Notes: a model not told the origin generated them from the letters alone. A stretch of 64,000 nucleotides of DNA from Mycobacteroides franklinii (GCF_002013895.1 NZ_MAFQ01000013.1:62001-126000), one strand, 5' to 3'. Numbered from the stretch's first letter, positions 17,125 to 26,080 are shown. Translations and numbers: made by a program.

Positions 17125-17209
17125 ACTGCAGTCATTGTTACAGGTGACGGTGTGGGTTAGCCGAGCGATGCTGTCCGCATGCGCCGCTAGATTGAACACT
17201 GTGACAACG

Positions 17210-17647
17210 ATGGAACCTGACCGTGACAACCCGGAGGATCAGGCGGGGGAGGCCGAGCATCAGGCCCGTGTTGCCGAGCAGGTCGCGGCGCTCGCCCATG
17301 AGCTGTTCGATATGGCCCGAGAGGGCAATGCGTCGACCCTGGCCGCGTACCTGGATTCCGGCGCGCCAGTGGATCTGACGAATGCGGCAGGCGACACCCT
17401 CGTCATGCTGGCCGCCTACCACGGGAACACCTCGACGGTGCGTTCGCTGATAGCGCGCGGAGCCGACGTCAACCGCGCCAATGACAAGGGGCAGACTCCG
17501 CTGGCAGGAGCGGTGTTCAAGGGCTCCGACGACATCGTCCAGATCCTGGTCAACGCGGGCGCTGATCCCACCGCGGGAACACCCTCCGCGCTCGACGCGG
17601 CGCGGATGTTCGGCAAGGACGAGTACCTGAGCCTGTTCGGCGCCTAA
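17210..17647 (+). CDS. Ankyrin-repeat protein
   Basis: The product is about 145 residues with an acidic N-terminal helix then three to four ankyrin repeats: TLVMLAAYHGNTSTVRSLIARGADVNRAND, KGQTPLAGAVFKGSDDIVQILVNAGADP and a final degenerate unit. It is cytoplasmic with no signal peptide. A GTG at 17201 is an alternative start; no good ribosome site precedes either. It is divergent from the Rv3835-like gene and 42 bp upstream of serS, so it may share the serS transcript. The partner is unknown. Confidence 0.82.
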   Translation: MEPDRDNPEDQAGEAEHQARVAEQVAALAHELFDMAREGNASTLAAYLDSGAPVDLTNAAGDTLVMLAAYHGNTSTVRSLIARGADVNRANDKGQTPLAGAVFKGSDDIVQILVNAGADPTAGTPSALDAARMFGKDEYLSLFGA

Positions 17648-17689
17648 TGGGTTGGCCGGGGATTCTGGCCCCCACGTAAGGTTCAGCAG

Positions 17690-18946
17690 GTGATCGACCT
17701 GAAATTCCTGCGCGAAAACCCCGACGCGGTGCGTGCCTCGCAGCGTCTCCGGGGCGAGGATCCGGCACTCGTCGAGGTGCTGCTTGACGCCGATACGGCA
17801 CGACGGGCGGCAATATCAACAGCCGATACGTTGCGTGCCGAACAGAAGACCGCCAGTAAGAAGGTAGGCCAGGCGACGCCCGAGGAGCGCCCGGCGCTGT
17901 TGGCAGCCGCCTCCGAACTTGCCGCGCAGGTCAAGGCGGCCGAGGCCGAGCAGGTGGTCACCGATGCCGCGTTCACCGAGGCGCATAAGGCGATCAGCAA
18001 CGTGGTGATCGACGGTGTCCCCGCCGGAGGCGAGCAGGATTTCGTGCTGCGGGAGTTGGTGGGTGAGCCGACCGCCATCGAGAACCCCAGGGACCATGTG
18101 GAATTGGGTGAATCGCTGGGCCTGTTCGACATGGAACGCGGCGCCAAGGTCTCCGGTGCACGGTTCTACTTCCTCACCGGGTACGGCGCGCTGCTACAGC
18201 TGGGCTTGCTGCAGTTGGCGGTGCAGACCGCGGTGGCCAACGGGTTCACCCTGCTGATCCCGCCAGTCTTGGTGAAGCCCGAAATCATGGGCGGCACAGG
18301 ATTTTTGGGTGCACATGCCGACGAGGTGTACCACCTCGAAGAGGACGATCTGTACCTGGTAGGGACCTCGGAGGTGCCCATCGCCGGCTACCACTCTGGT
18401 GAGATCCTCGATTTGAACGAAGGTCCGTTGCGTTACGCGGGGTGGTCCAGCTGCTTCCGCCGCGAGGCCGGCAGCTACGGCAAGGACACCCGCGGCATCA
18501 TCCGGGTGCACCAGTTCGACAAGGTGGAGGCATTCGTCTACTGCAAGCCGGAAGACGCCGAGACCGAGCACGCCAAGATCCTCGGCTGGGAGCGGGAGAT
18601 GTTGGCTCACATCGACGTGCCGTACCGCGTCATCGATGTTGCGGCAGGCGATTTGGGCTCATCGGCGGCGCGCAAGTTCGATTGCGAGGCGTGGGTGCCG
18701 ACACAGCAGGCGTACCGTGAGTTGACCTCCACCTCTAACTGCACCACGTTCCAGGCGCGGCGGTTGGCCGTGCGCTACCGCGACGAAAACGGTAAGCCGC
18801 AGACCGCTGCCACCCTCAACGGCACCCTGGCCACCACCCGGTGGTTGGTGGCGATCCTCGAGAACCACCAGCAGCCTGATGGCAGCGTCCGCGTGCCCGC
18901 GGCGTTGGTGCCCTTCGTCGGAACCGAAGTGCTGGAGCCCAAATGA
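17690..18946 (+). CDS. serS: Seryl-tRNA synthetase
   Basis: Charges tRNA-Ser. It is 418 residues with a GTG start. An N-terminal coiled-coil arm (about 30-110) binds the tRNA long arm. The class II core has motif 2 (CFRREAGSYGKDTRGI...VHQFDKVE) and motif 3 (NGTLATTRWLVAILENHQ). TSEVPI for serine recognition is present. Matches Rv3834c. Its stop overlaps the next start by 4 bp. Confidence 0.97.
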   Translation: MIDLKFLRENPDAVRASQRLRGEDPALVEVLLDADTARRAAISTADTLRAEQKTASKKVGQATPEERPALLAAASELAAQVKAAEAEQVVTDAAFTEAHKAISNVVIDGVPAGGEQDFVLRELVGEPTAIENPRDHVELGESLGLFDMERGAKVSGARFYFLTGYGALLQLGLLQLAVQTAVANGFTLLIPPVLVKPEIMGGTGFLGAHADEVYHLEEDDLYLVGTSEVPIAGYHSGEILDLNEGPLRYAGWSSCFRREAGSYGKDTRGIIRVHQFDKVEAFVYCKPEDAETEHAKILGWEREMLAHIDVPYRVIDVAAGDLGSSAARKFDCEAWVPTQQAYRELTSTSNCTTFQARRLAVRYRDENGKPQTAATLNGTLATTRWLVAILENHQQPDGSVRVPAALVPFVGTEVLEPK

Positions 18947-19773
18947 GCAAGATGTTCGACGTCGAGTTGAACGAACTGCGCAGCTGGTTCGGTTTCGGGG
19001 TGGCCGGGAACTTCGCCGGTCATCTCGAACAGGCGGGGGAGTCGGCAGATTTCGTGAACGTCGCCACGGATACCCCCGCCGGGACATCCGCGCCCAAGGG
19101 AATCTTTCCCTGGTACGTACCGGGCGACGAGGGATTCCTGGGACAGTTCCCGCTCTCGCAGGACGAGACGGTGCTGCCCGAGAGTGACACGCCGCTGAAC
19201 CTGCAGATCGAACCCGAGGTGGGCTTGGCATGCCGGGTGCATTGGCGCGGCGACGTCGTCGCCTCGCTGGAGCCGTTTGCGCTGGGCGCCTTCAACGACT
19301 GCTCGATCCGTCGGCCCAATGCCCCCAAGATCAGCCACAAGAAGAACTGGGGTGCGGCATCCAAAGGTGTTGCACGACAGTTCTTTGAGATTGGTGACCT
19401 GACTCCTGACGGACCTACTGCCACCTTGCGGCTCAACTGCCACCTGCACACCGCCGATGGCCAGGAGCACGAGTATGGCGTCGACAGCCCGTTGCTCGGA
19501 TACTCGTACTACGGCGAGGTGCTGTTGGACTGGATCACCGAGCGTCTGGACAACCAAAAGGGCTCCCCGGATACGCCATTGGAAGATGTGGGTGCCCTGA
19601 TGGTGGCCGCGGGGCACCCCGAGCACGTGTTGATCGGTATCGGGGCGACCAGGTACACGGCGCTGGGTGAATCCACATACCTGCAGGCGGGCGATGAGGC
19701 TGTGGTGCGGGTGTACGGTACCGGCTCCGACGAGGCGTCCGAGCTGCGACAGCGGGTACGAACGGTCCGCTAG
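18943..19773 (+). CDS. DUF5718 family protein
   Basis: The product is 276 residues translation-coupled to serS (ATGA). It resembles the uncharacterised DUF5718 family: FGVAGNFAGHLEQAGE near the start, LGAFNDCSIR, KISHKKNWG and LNCHLHTADG. There is no signal peptide or membrane helix. The N-terminal block and the central ISHKKNWG segment resemble fumarylacetoacetase-like small-molecule enzymes, but catalytic residues are not clear, so no activity is proposed. The coupling to serS is notable but not informative. Confidence 0.7.
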   Translation: MSKMFDVELNELRSWFGFGVAGNFAGHLEQAGESADFVNVATDTPAGTSAPKGIFPWYVPGDEGFLGQFPLSQDETVLPESDTPLNLQIEPEVGLACRVHWRGDVVASLEPFALGAFNDCSIRRPNAPKISHKKNWGAASKGVARQFFEIGDLTPDGPTATLRLNCHLHTADGQEHEYGVDSPLLGYSYYGEVLLDWITERLDNQKGSPDTPLEDVGALMVAAGHPEHVLIGIGATRYTALGESTYLQAGDEAVVRVYGTGSDEASELRQRVRTVR

Positions 19774-19820
19774 ATGGGACATGCGGAGTTGCGCCGCCGG
19801 GGGCACGCTAGCGTCGGGGC

Positions 19821-20279
19821 ATGACCGAAGGCGTGACCTCGGATACCTACCGGGAACTTTCTGAAAACGGTGTGCAGAAGCACAATAACCGGATGATCCG
19901 GCTGCTCCGTGAGAACGGCGGAAGGCTGCCGGGAGTGCCCGACGACGAGATGCCGGTACTCATCGTGACCATCACCGGCGCGAAGTCGGGGATCGAGCGG
20001 CCGACACCCCTGGGGTACTTCGAACATCGGGGCCGCCGGTTCATTGTGGGATCCAATGGCGGACAGGAACGGCCACCGGCATGGATCTTCAACGTGCGCG
20101 CCCATCCCGAGGTGATCGTCGAGGTGGTGCCGAACATCTACAACGCTGTTGTGCGCGAGCTGAACTCAGAAGAACGTGACGAGATGTTCCCTGCGCTGGT
20201 GGCCAAGCATGCGTTCTTCGGCGACTACCAAACGCGCGTCGACAGGGTCATCCCGATGTTCGAGTTGGTGCCGCGCTAG
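19821..20279 (+). CDS. Deazaflavin (F420)-dependent nitroreductase family protein
   Basis: The product is 152 residues of the Ddn split-barrel family, which uses reduced F420 to reduce quinones and nitro compounds. Family marks are MPVLIVTITGAKSGIERPTPL, FIVGSNGGQERPPAWIFNVRAHPEV and the C-terminal RVIPMFELVPR. The start at 19821 gives a normal family N-terminus (YRELSENGVQKHNNRMIRLL). Physiological substrate unknown. The stop overlaps that of the convergent Rieske gene by 4 bp. Confidence 0.88.
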   Translation: MTEGVTSDTYRELSENGVQKHNNRMIRLLRENGGRLPGVPDDEMPVLIVTITGAKSGIERPTPLGYFEHRGRRFIVGSNGGQERPPAWIFNVRAHPEVIVEVVPNIYNAVVRELNSEERDEMFPALVAKHAFFGDYQTRVDRVIPMFELVPR

Positions 20280-21829
20280 CCCAGCTTTTTGGACCGCAGC
20301 TCGTGACCCTTGGAGGTCAAGCAGCGGCCGGTCTCCAGATTCCAGTCCCACCCGTGCAGGTTGCAGGTGAGGGTTTTTCCTTCTACCACGCCGAATTTCG
20401 ATAGGTCGGCCTTCAGATGCGGGCAACGGCGCTGGATCTCCCAGCCGTCCAACGTGATCGAGGCACTGTCGTCATGGGCCTCGGCGAACCAGCCGTCGGC
20501 GTAGGCGATGCGCTCGTTGGTGAGGCATTTGAAGAAGGTGTAGAGATACTCGTTGTAGCCGCCCACGCGCCAAGCCTTGAAGCGGGTGGACAAGAAGATG
20601 GTGTTCACCCAGTCGGGCTCGTCATCGCGGAGCACCGTACGCACCAACTCGGGCGCGATCCCGAAACCGTAGCGGAACTTCTCATTGGGAATCGGTTCAC
20701 GGACAATGCGTTTCGGAAAGTCGAGGGCCACCGTCTCGTCGCCCATGCGCAGCTCGACGGGATAGCCGATGCCGTCGCAGATTTGATCGGTTTGCGCCAT
20801 GATCGGTTCGAATTTGGCGCGCAGCGCCCCGAGTAGTGGTTCGCCCTCGGCGGGTGCCCAGGCCGCTTTCTCGGCGGCCAGTACGGGAGCCATTCGCTGG
20901 GCGTATTCCTCGATGTAGGCGGCCTTGCCTGCGCCGAAGATGTGTTCGGCCTCCTCGTCGGACACCGGATGTTCCAGCGAATTCAGTTCCGAGCCAGTGA
21001 AATCCGCGACCGTACCGGGAATCATCAGCAGGCCCTTGTCATGGCCGTGCTGGCGCATCTGGTCCAGGAACACCAGCTGGTCCGGGAAAATGTTCGCCGG
21101 ATCGCCATGGTCGTCGTTGAGGTCGCGCAACTCCGCGTCCAGGAAACACGGCGGCCCGGCGGATGGGATCACCCAGGTGGCACCCACCTGCGCGATGTAC
21201 TGACGGCACCGATCCATTCCGCGCTGTCGCTTCTGGGTGCCGAAGGCCTCCTTGGCGCGGGCCGGCATGTCGTAGACCATCGGGTACCAGATGGCCCCCG
21301 AGTACTGCAGCATGTGCACGTCGACATGCCCAAACTCTTGGGCCAGCACATCGAGGTCGACGGGGCGGGCGTCGTTCATATTGAAGCAAGTGGTGGAGCC
21401 GTCCGAAATGACGAGGCCGGAGTCACCGATCGGTCCGTCGGCCGGCGCCCGCAGCGCGATGATCATGATGTCCAGATCACCCTTGGGGCCGCTCACTCGA
21501 TGCTTCACCGAGTCCTCGGTCTCCACGAACGTGTGGAATCCCAGTCCTTCGAGCTCACGCTTCAGATCGGGCACCGGGTAGTCGGGCAGCAGCACCACCG
21601 CGTCCTTGTTGACGTGCTCGGTCAGGTTCTTCGGGTCGTAGTGGTCCTTGTGTAGGTGCGATACGTAGAGGTAGTCGCAGTTGCCGAGCCGGTCCCAGTC
21701 AAGGGTGCTGTTATCAGGGAACGGAAACCAGGAGGCGAAGTAGGCAGGATTGACCCAGGGGTCGCAAAGGATGCTGCCCGCCGCCGTCTCGATGAAGAAT
21801 CCGGCGTGGCCGACACTGGTGACTCGCAT
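20276..21829 (-). CDS. Metallo-beta-lactamase-fold / Rieske fusion protein (Rv3818-like)
   Basis: The product is 517 residues. Residues 1 to about 240 form an MBL fold with HLHKDHYD (HxHxDH) and later HVDVHMLQYSGA and WVIPSAGP. Residues about 430-517 form a Rieske [2Fe-2S] domain with CPHLKADL and CNLHGW as ligands. It is the same length and order as Rv3818 (516 residues). The combination suggests an oxidoreductase or a flavo-diiron-like or N-acyl-phosphatidylethanolamine-phospholipase-D-like core with an electron-transfer tail. The substrate is unknown. Confidence 0.85.
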   Translation of the reverse strand: MRVTSVGHAGFFIETAAGSILCDPWVNPAYFASWFPFPDNSTLDWDRLGNCDYLYVSHLHKDHYDPKNLTEHVNKDAVVLLPDYPVPDLKRELEGLGFHTFVETEDSVKHRVSGPKGDLDIMIIALRAPADGPIGDSGLVISDGSTTCFNMNDARPVDLDVLAQEFGHVDVHMLQYSGAIWYPMVYDMPARAKEAFGTQKRQRGMDRCRQYIAQVGATWVIPSAGPPCFLDAELRDLNDDHGDPANIFPDQLVFLDQMRQHGHDKGLLMIPGTVADFTGSELNSLEHPVSDEEAEHIFGAGKAAYIEEYAQRMAPVLAAEKAAWAPAEGEPLLGALRAKFEPIMAQTDQICDGIGYPVELRMGDETVALDFPKRIVREPIPNEKFRYGFGIAPELVRTVLRDDEPDWVNTIFLSTRFKAWRVGGYNEYLYTFFKCLTNERIAYADGWFAEAHDDSASITLDGWEIQRRCPHLKADLSKFGVVEGKTLTCNLHGWDWNLETGRCLTSKGHELRSKKLG

Positions 21830-21933
21830 GGCCCCAGCCTATCGAGCTGCGATTACCGTGCAAAAAGGTGCGTAAGCCGCAGGAAAATACGCCGTAATAC
21901 CCTTGTATAGAAAACCTACGTAAAATTGCGTGT

Positions 21934-22371
21934 GTGTCCACCACCGATGGCGTCACTGCCGACGTTCTTACCGTGATCGCGCGGCTCAACCGCTGGGTGT
22001 CCAGCCACGCCGAGCTGCCTGTGCCCACCGGGCAGGCGCGGCTTCTCGCGCTCGTCGGCGAGATGGAGGATGCTCGGATCTCCGACCTGGCGCAGGCCGA
22101 CCACTGCAGCCAGCCCACGATGACGGTGCAGTTGAAGCGGTTGCAGGATGTCGGGTATGTCGAGCGCCGGGTCGACCCAACCGACAAGCGTGCGCAGCGC
22201 ATCAAGCTGACCGAGGCAGGCCGGGAGGCGCTGGTCGCCATGCGTGCGCAGCGGCAGAGTGTGCTCGATCCGTGGCTGAGCACGTTGCCGACTGGCGAGC
22301 AGCGGACTCTCGTCGAGGCCGCGAGGATTCTCGAGGGCCTTACCCGCCGGATGGCCGCACAATCCGGCTAG
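21934..22371 (+). CDS. MarR-family transcriptional regulator
   Basis: The product is 145 residues with a GTG start. It has a winged helix-turn-helix (ARISDLAQADHCSQPTMTVQLKRLQDVGYVERRVDPTDKRAQRIKLTEAG), where the DxRaxxixLT wing is typical of MarR. It is divergent from the MBL-Rieske gene with 104 bp between them. That AT-rich gap probably carries both promoters, so regulation of the Rieske gene by this MarR protein is a reasonable inference. Confidence 0.85.
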   Translation: MSTTDGVTADVLTVIARLNRWVSSHAELPVPTGQARLLALVGEMEDARISDLAQADHCSQPTMTVQLKRLQDVGYVERRVDPTDKRAQRIKLTEAGREALVAMRAQRQSVLDPWLSTLPTGEQRTLVEAARILEGLTRRMAAQSG

Positions 22372-22381
22372 TCCAGTCGGT

Positions 22382-23149
22382 TCACTCGGCCTCGAACAAG
22401 TGCCGCAGATAGGCGCGTGGGTCGGAAAGAAAACGCTGCCAGTGCCCCACCATCTCCAGGTCGTTCCAATCGGATTGCTGCACACCATCTTCCCCGAACT
22501 CCAGGATGGTGGCGCCAGGAAATGCCGCGAGCACGGGGGAGTGGGTGGCCATGATGACCTGAGATCCTGCGGCGACCACGGCGTCGAGCATCGCCATCAG
22601 CTGCAGCGACGAGGTGAAGGACAGTGCGGCCTCGGGCTCGTCGAGGATGAACAATCCCCGCTCCATGTCCCGCTCGGCGAGGAAGGCCAGAAACGACTCG
22701 CCGTGCGAGCGCTCGTTGAGCCTGCCGTCGAAGATCTGTTCCGGGGTGCGCCCGTCGACGGCTGTGAACAGCTGATGCATTGCTTCGGCACGTAAGAAAC
22801 ATCCTCCGGTGGGTCGGGGATGCTCGGCGTCGAGAGTGAACATCCAGTGCAGGTCGGTGTCTTCACCGCTGGGGCGTGCGCCCCAATGTTTGACCGCGGC
22901 GGGCAATTTCCAATGCCACGAGGATGCCAGCGCCTCCAGGAAGGTGGACTTGCCCGAGCCATTCTCGCCGACGATCACGGTGACACCGGCGGTCAAGCGC
23001 AGCGGCTGGGTCGCGAGTTGGGCTATCGCGGGAATCTCGAAATACCAAGCATCTGGCTGTTTTTCACGATTGATCGCGATCTGACGCAGGATCACTTCTC
23101 GATGGTATCGGGAAGTAGTGTTCTCGAGAATCGGGATCTTGAGTGACAA
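22382..23149 (-). CDS. AAA family ATPase, ABC-like
   Basis: The product is about 255 residues with Walker A GENGSGKST, a Q-loop region and Walker B FILDEPEAAL followed by a switch histidine in ATHSPVL. No membrane helix is present. This stand-alone soluble ABC-like ATPase type (RecF/SbcC-like head) is common in bacteria and poorly characterised. The open frame begins with TTG at 23149; a GTG at 23095 is an alternative. The gene is divergent from the nitronate monooxygenase gene across a short operator-like region. Confidence 0.78.
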   Translation of the reverse strand: MSLKIPILENTTSRYHREVILRQIAINREKQPDAWYFEIPAIAQLATQPLRLTAGVTVIVGENGSGKSTFLEALASSWHWKLPAAVKHWGARPSGEDTDLHWMFTLDAEHPRPTGGCFLRAEAMHQLFTAVDGRTPEQIFDGRLNERSHGESFLAFLAERDMERGLFILDEPEAALSFTSSLQLMAMLDAVVAAGSQVIMATHSPVLAAFPGATILEFGEDGVQQSDWNDLEMVGHWQRFLSDPRAYLRHLFEAE

Positions 23150-23180
23150 GCATTCTTAATTGGAGAACGCTGCTATCGTT

Positions 23181-23205
23181 AGAAACCGTTGGACCTGCGG
23201 TTTCT
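23181..23205. promoter_or_regulatory. Perfect 8-bp inverted repeat in divergent promoter region
   Basis: AGAAACCG (23181-23188) and CGGTTTCT (23198-23205) are separated by 9 bp. It lies 21 bp upstream of the nitronate monooxygenase ATG and 32 bp from the ATPase start. Its size fits a dimeric repressor site. The nearby LysR gene is a candidate regulator, although the site is not a classic T-N11-A motif. Confidence 0.5.
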
Positions 23206-23225
23206 CTTGATTCTACGGTTGAGGC

Positions 23226-24206
23226 ATGACCCTGAAAACACGGCTGACACGCCACTTCGGCATCGAGCATCCGGTGGTCCTCGCGCCCATGGACGACGTC
23301 GCCGATGCGCGTCTTGCCAGTGCCGTCAGCGCCGCGGGTGGGCTCGGCCTGCTCGGTGGCGGCTACACAAACGAGGCGTGGGTTCGCCAGCAGTTCGAGC
23401 GGGTGACCGCTGCGGTGGGGTGCGGATTCATCACCTGGACCCTGCGGGGAAACGAATACGTCCTGGACCTTGCGCTGCAACAAGATCCCGCCGCGATCTT
23501 TTTGTCGTTTGGGGATCCGGCCCCCTACGCACCCCGCATCCGGGCGGCCGGTGTGCCGTTGATCTGCCAGGTGCACAACGTTCAGCAGGCGCTGCGGGCC
23601 ATTGAGGTGGGCGCCGACGTCATCGCCGCTCAAGGAGGAGAAGCGGGGGGACACGGGGAAGGGCAACGCTCAACGTTCACCCTGGTGCCCGAGATCGCGG
23701 ACCTTGTCGCCAGTACCGCGCCACAGGTGCTGGTGTTGGCGGCGGGCGGAGTGACCGATGGGCGCGGTTTGGCGGCATCGCTCGCGTTGGGCGCCGACGG
23801 TGTGCTGGTCGGGACCCGGTTCTGGGCCGCACAGGAAGCGGCGATCTCCCGGGCGGCCCAGCAATACGCCCTTCAGGTCGATGGCGACGGCACCATCCGC
23901 CAGCACGTCTATGACATTGTGCGCGGCAAGGACTGGCCGCGCCCGTACAGCGGCAGGGTGCTGCGCAATGACTTCGTCGAGAAGTGGCACGATCACGAGG
24001 CCGAGCTCGCTGAGCATCTCGACCAGGCCCGGTCCGATTACCAGGCGGGTGTGACTGCCGAGGAATACCGCATCGCCAATGTGATTGTCGGCGAAGGCAT
24101 CGGGCGAGTACGTCATATCGAGAGTGCCGCTGGCATCGTTCATTCCATGGTGGCGCAGGCCGCCGCCATCAACCCGACATATCAAGGAGCCAAGACATGC
24201 CACTAG
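23226..24206 (+). CDS. Nitronate monooxygenase (NPD family)
   Basis: An FMN-dependent TIM-barrel enzyme of 326 residues that oxidises alkyl nitronates such as propionate-3-nitronate. Family marks are PVVLAPMDDVADARLASAVSAAGGLGLLGGG, AAQGGEAGGHGE with the active-site region, and LAAGGVTDGRGLAASLALGADGVLVGTRF binding FMN phosphate. The ATG follows GAGG. It overlaps the next gene by 10 bp, so the two are co-translated. Confidence 0.9.
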   Translation: MTLKTRLTRHFGIEHPVVLAPMDDVADARLASAVSAAGGLGLLGGGYTNEAWVRQQFERVTAAVGCGFITWTLRGNEYVLDLALQQDPAAIFLSFGDPAPYAPRIRAAGVPLICQVHNVQQALRAIEVGADVIAAQGGEAGGHGEGQRSTFTLVPEIADLVASTAPQVLVLAAGGVTDGRGLAASLALGADGVLVGTRFWAAQEAAISRAAQQYALQVDGDGTIRQHVYDIVRGKDWPRPYSGRVLRNDFVEKWHDHEAELAEHLDQARSDYQAGVTAEEYRIANVIVGEGIGRVRHIESAAGIVHSMVAQAAAINPTYQGAKTCH

Positions 24207-24610
24207 TACGTATCGAGCTGACCTCGGACCGGTCCCGTGCGGAGCAACGCGCCATTGCCGACGCCGTGCACGACGCGTTGGTGGCGGTGTTGAAAATCCC
24301 TGCGCGAGACCGATTCCAGATCATCACCGCACACGATGCGGCGGACATCATCGCTGAAGACGCCGGGCTGGGATTTCAGCGGTCGGGCCGGGTGGTGATC
24401 GTGCACATCTTCACTCAAGCCGGCAGGTCCACCGAGACCAAGCAGAGGATTTTCGCCGAGGTGGCCAAGAGGCTTGCCGTCGTCGATGTGGACGGCGCCG
24501 ATCTGTTCGTGGCAATCAGCGAAAACGGGCCGCAGGATTGGTCTTTCGGCTTCGGGGCGGCGCAGTACATCACCGGCGAGCTGGCCGTGCCTGCCGCCGC
24601 GAGCGCGTGA
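24197..24610 (+). CDS. Tautomerase family protein
   Basis: The product is 137 residues and starts MPLVRIEL, so processing exposes the catalytic Pro-1 of the 4-oxalocrotonate tautomerase superfamily. It is longer than 4-OT (about 62 residues), like two fused beta-alpha-beta units, with a second unit near GRVVIVHIFTQAGRS. It overlaps the nitronate monooxygenase gene, so it may process a keto/enol or halogenated product of that reaction. Start and frame are clear. Confidence 0.87.
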   Translation: MPLVRIELTSDRSRAEQRAIADAVHDALVAVLKIPARDRFQIITAHDAADIIAEDAGLGFQRSGRVVIVHIFTQAGRSTETKQRIFAEVAKRLAVVDVDGADLFVAISENGPQDWSFGFGAAQYITGELAVPAAASA

Positions 24611-24622
24611 TTGACTCCAGAT

Positions 24623-25516
24623 ATGGAGCTCAGTGACATCACGCATTTTCTCGCGGTCGCCGAGGCCGGGGGTATTTCACATGCCTCGAAGCAACTTCAC
24701 ACCGTGCAGTCGAATGTCAGCAGCCACATCAAGGCGTTGGAAGACGAGCTCGGCGTCGAGTTGTTTCGGCGGCATGCCCGGGGCATGACACTGACCAACG
24801 CGGGTGAGGCCTTTCTGCCGTACGCCGAGCGGATCACGGCGCTGCTGAGAGAGGCAACCCAAGTGGTCGGTGACGAGGCCGAACCCACTGGGACGTTGGC
24901 GATCGGATCCATGGAAACCACGGCCGGTCTTCGCCTGCCGGGCGTCCTGGCGGCGTACGCGGTGGCCTGCCCGCGGGTGGACTTCACCCTTGCTACCGGC
25001 ACCACCGCCGAGCTGATCGATATGGTGATAGATCGTCGGCTGGACGGTGGATTTGTGTGCGGACCGGTCGAAAATGATGTGTTGACAACGGATTTAGCTT
25101 TCGTGGAAGAACTGGTCCTGGTCACTGCCCAGCGCCACACGGACGTTCGCGATGTCTTCGGTACATCCGCTCGGATGCTCGTCTTTCGCAATGGCTGCTC
25201 CTATCGCACCCGGCTGCACGAGATCTTCGTCGACCAGGGCATCGCCGATCCCCAGATTCTTGAGTTCGGCAGCCTCGAAGGAATTTTGGGCTGTGTCGCG
25301 GCCGATATGGGTGCCACGCTGCTACCGGTAGGGGTCGTCATGGCCTCGCAGCGTGCCTCGCTGCTGCGTATGCACCCGTTGCCGCCGATGCGGTCCCGCG
25401 TGGAAACGGTGTTTGTCCGGCGTGCGGATTCGATTGTTTCTCCGGCGATGTCGCAGTTCCTGCGTCAGCTGCAGCGCGCTGATATGCCGGTCCTGCTGCG
25501 GTCGGTGGCGCCGTGA
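24623..25516 (+). CDS. LysR-family transcriptional regulator
   Basis: The product is 297 residues with an N-terminal winged HTH (MELSDITHFLAVAEAGGISHASKQLHTVQSNVSSHIKALEDELG split over residues 1-45) and a periplasmic-binding-like effector domain (GTLAIGSMETTAGLRLPGVL onward). It lies 12 bp after the tautomerase gene on the same strand, which is unusual because LysR genes are mostly divergent from their targets. It may auto-regulate the three-gene unit. Its stop abuts the convergent CHAP gene stop. Confidence 0.88.
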   Translation: MELSDITHFLAVAEAGGISHASKQLHTVQSNVSSHIKALEDELGVELFRRHARGMTLTNAGEAFLPYAERITALLREATQVVGDEAEPTGTLAIGSMETTAGLRLPGVLAAYAVACPRVDFTLATGTTAELIDMVIDRRLDGGFVCGPVENDVLTTDLAFVEELVLVTAQRHTDVRDVFGTSARMLVFRNGCSYRTRLHEIFVDQGIADPQILEFGSLEGILGCVAADMGATLLPVGVVMASQRASLLRMHPLPPMRSRVETVFVRRADSIVSPAMSQFLRQLQRADMPVLLRSVAP

Positions 25517-26080
25517 TTATTCGTAGCGCCCGTAGCCGGTGATACCCGAATCATCGGCGGCCACGTAGGTCGATAACCCGACTCCCCGGCCCTCGCCGCC
25601 GCCGACGGTGGTGAGGGTGCCGTTGTCGTTGATCAGCACGATGTTCACGTGTTGCCCCTTGGGGCTCGGTTTGTCATACAACACCATGTCGCCGGGCTTG
25701 GGCGCGTAGCCGGGCGCCTCGTAGCGCCCCTCATCCTTGAGATAGGCGGTTAGCGTCAGCACCCCGGGGATGCGCCAGTGTCCGGAGTTCGGGTTGGCGA
25801 ACGGCTTGCCCGACGCGCGCATCACCCAGCTGGTGAAGTCGGCGCACCAGGGCTCGTCATTGCCCTCGGAGTACTTCGACATCCCCGCCTGGGTGGCGTA
25901 CTCCTCCCCGAGGATGCGCACCACGGCGGCTCGCCCCGGGGACAACGCCGAGGTGTCGATGACGGGAAACGCCGGCGTGGCGGTGCGAGAATGGTAAAAG
26001 CCGATGGCGCCACCGGCCACAACGACGAGCGTTGCGGCGAGCGCTACCAGCAGCAGAGCTCGGCGGGTCGTAAGACGCAT
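25517..26080 (-). CDS. Secreted or membrane-anchored CHAP-domain protein
   Basis: The product is 187 residues from the ATG at 26080; the longer open frame is low-complexity arginine-rich and was rejected. An N-terminal helix (LLLVALAATLVVVAGGAIG) acts as signal or anchor. The CHAP domain carries the catalytic cysteine in EPWCADFTSWVMR and histidine in GQHVNIVLI. CHAP enzymes cleave peptidoglycan peptides, usually as amidases or endopeptidases. Probably acts in the cell wall. Confidence 0.85.
   Translation of the reverse strand: MRLTTRRALLLVALAATLVVVAGGAIGFYHSRTATPAFPVIDTSALSPGRAAVVRILGEEYATQAGMSKYSEGNDEPWCADFTSWVMRASGKPFANPNSGHWRIPGVLTLTAYLKDEGRYEAPGYAPKPGDMVLYDKPSPKGQHVNIVLINDNGTLTTVGGGEGRGVGLSTYVAADDSGITGYGRYE

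Noticed and set aside
16805..17209. 5' extension of the ankyrin gene frame
   Set aside because: It runs antisense through the Rv3835-like gene and has Ser/Ala-rich composition; the start near 17201-17210 gives the normal length.
21830..21933. Operator for the MarR regulator in the MBL-Rieske/MarR gap
   Set aside because: AT-rich with several TACG-type words, but no clean inverted repeat could be found.
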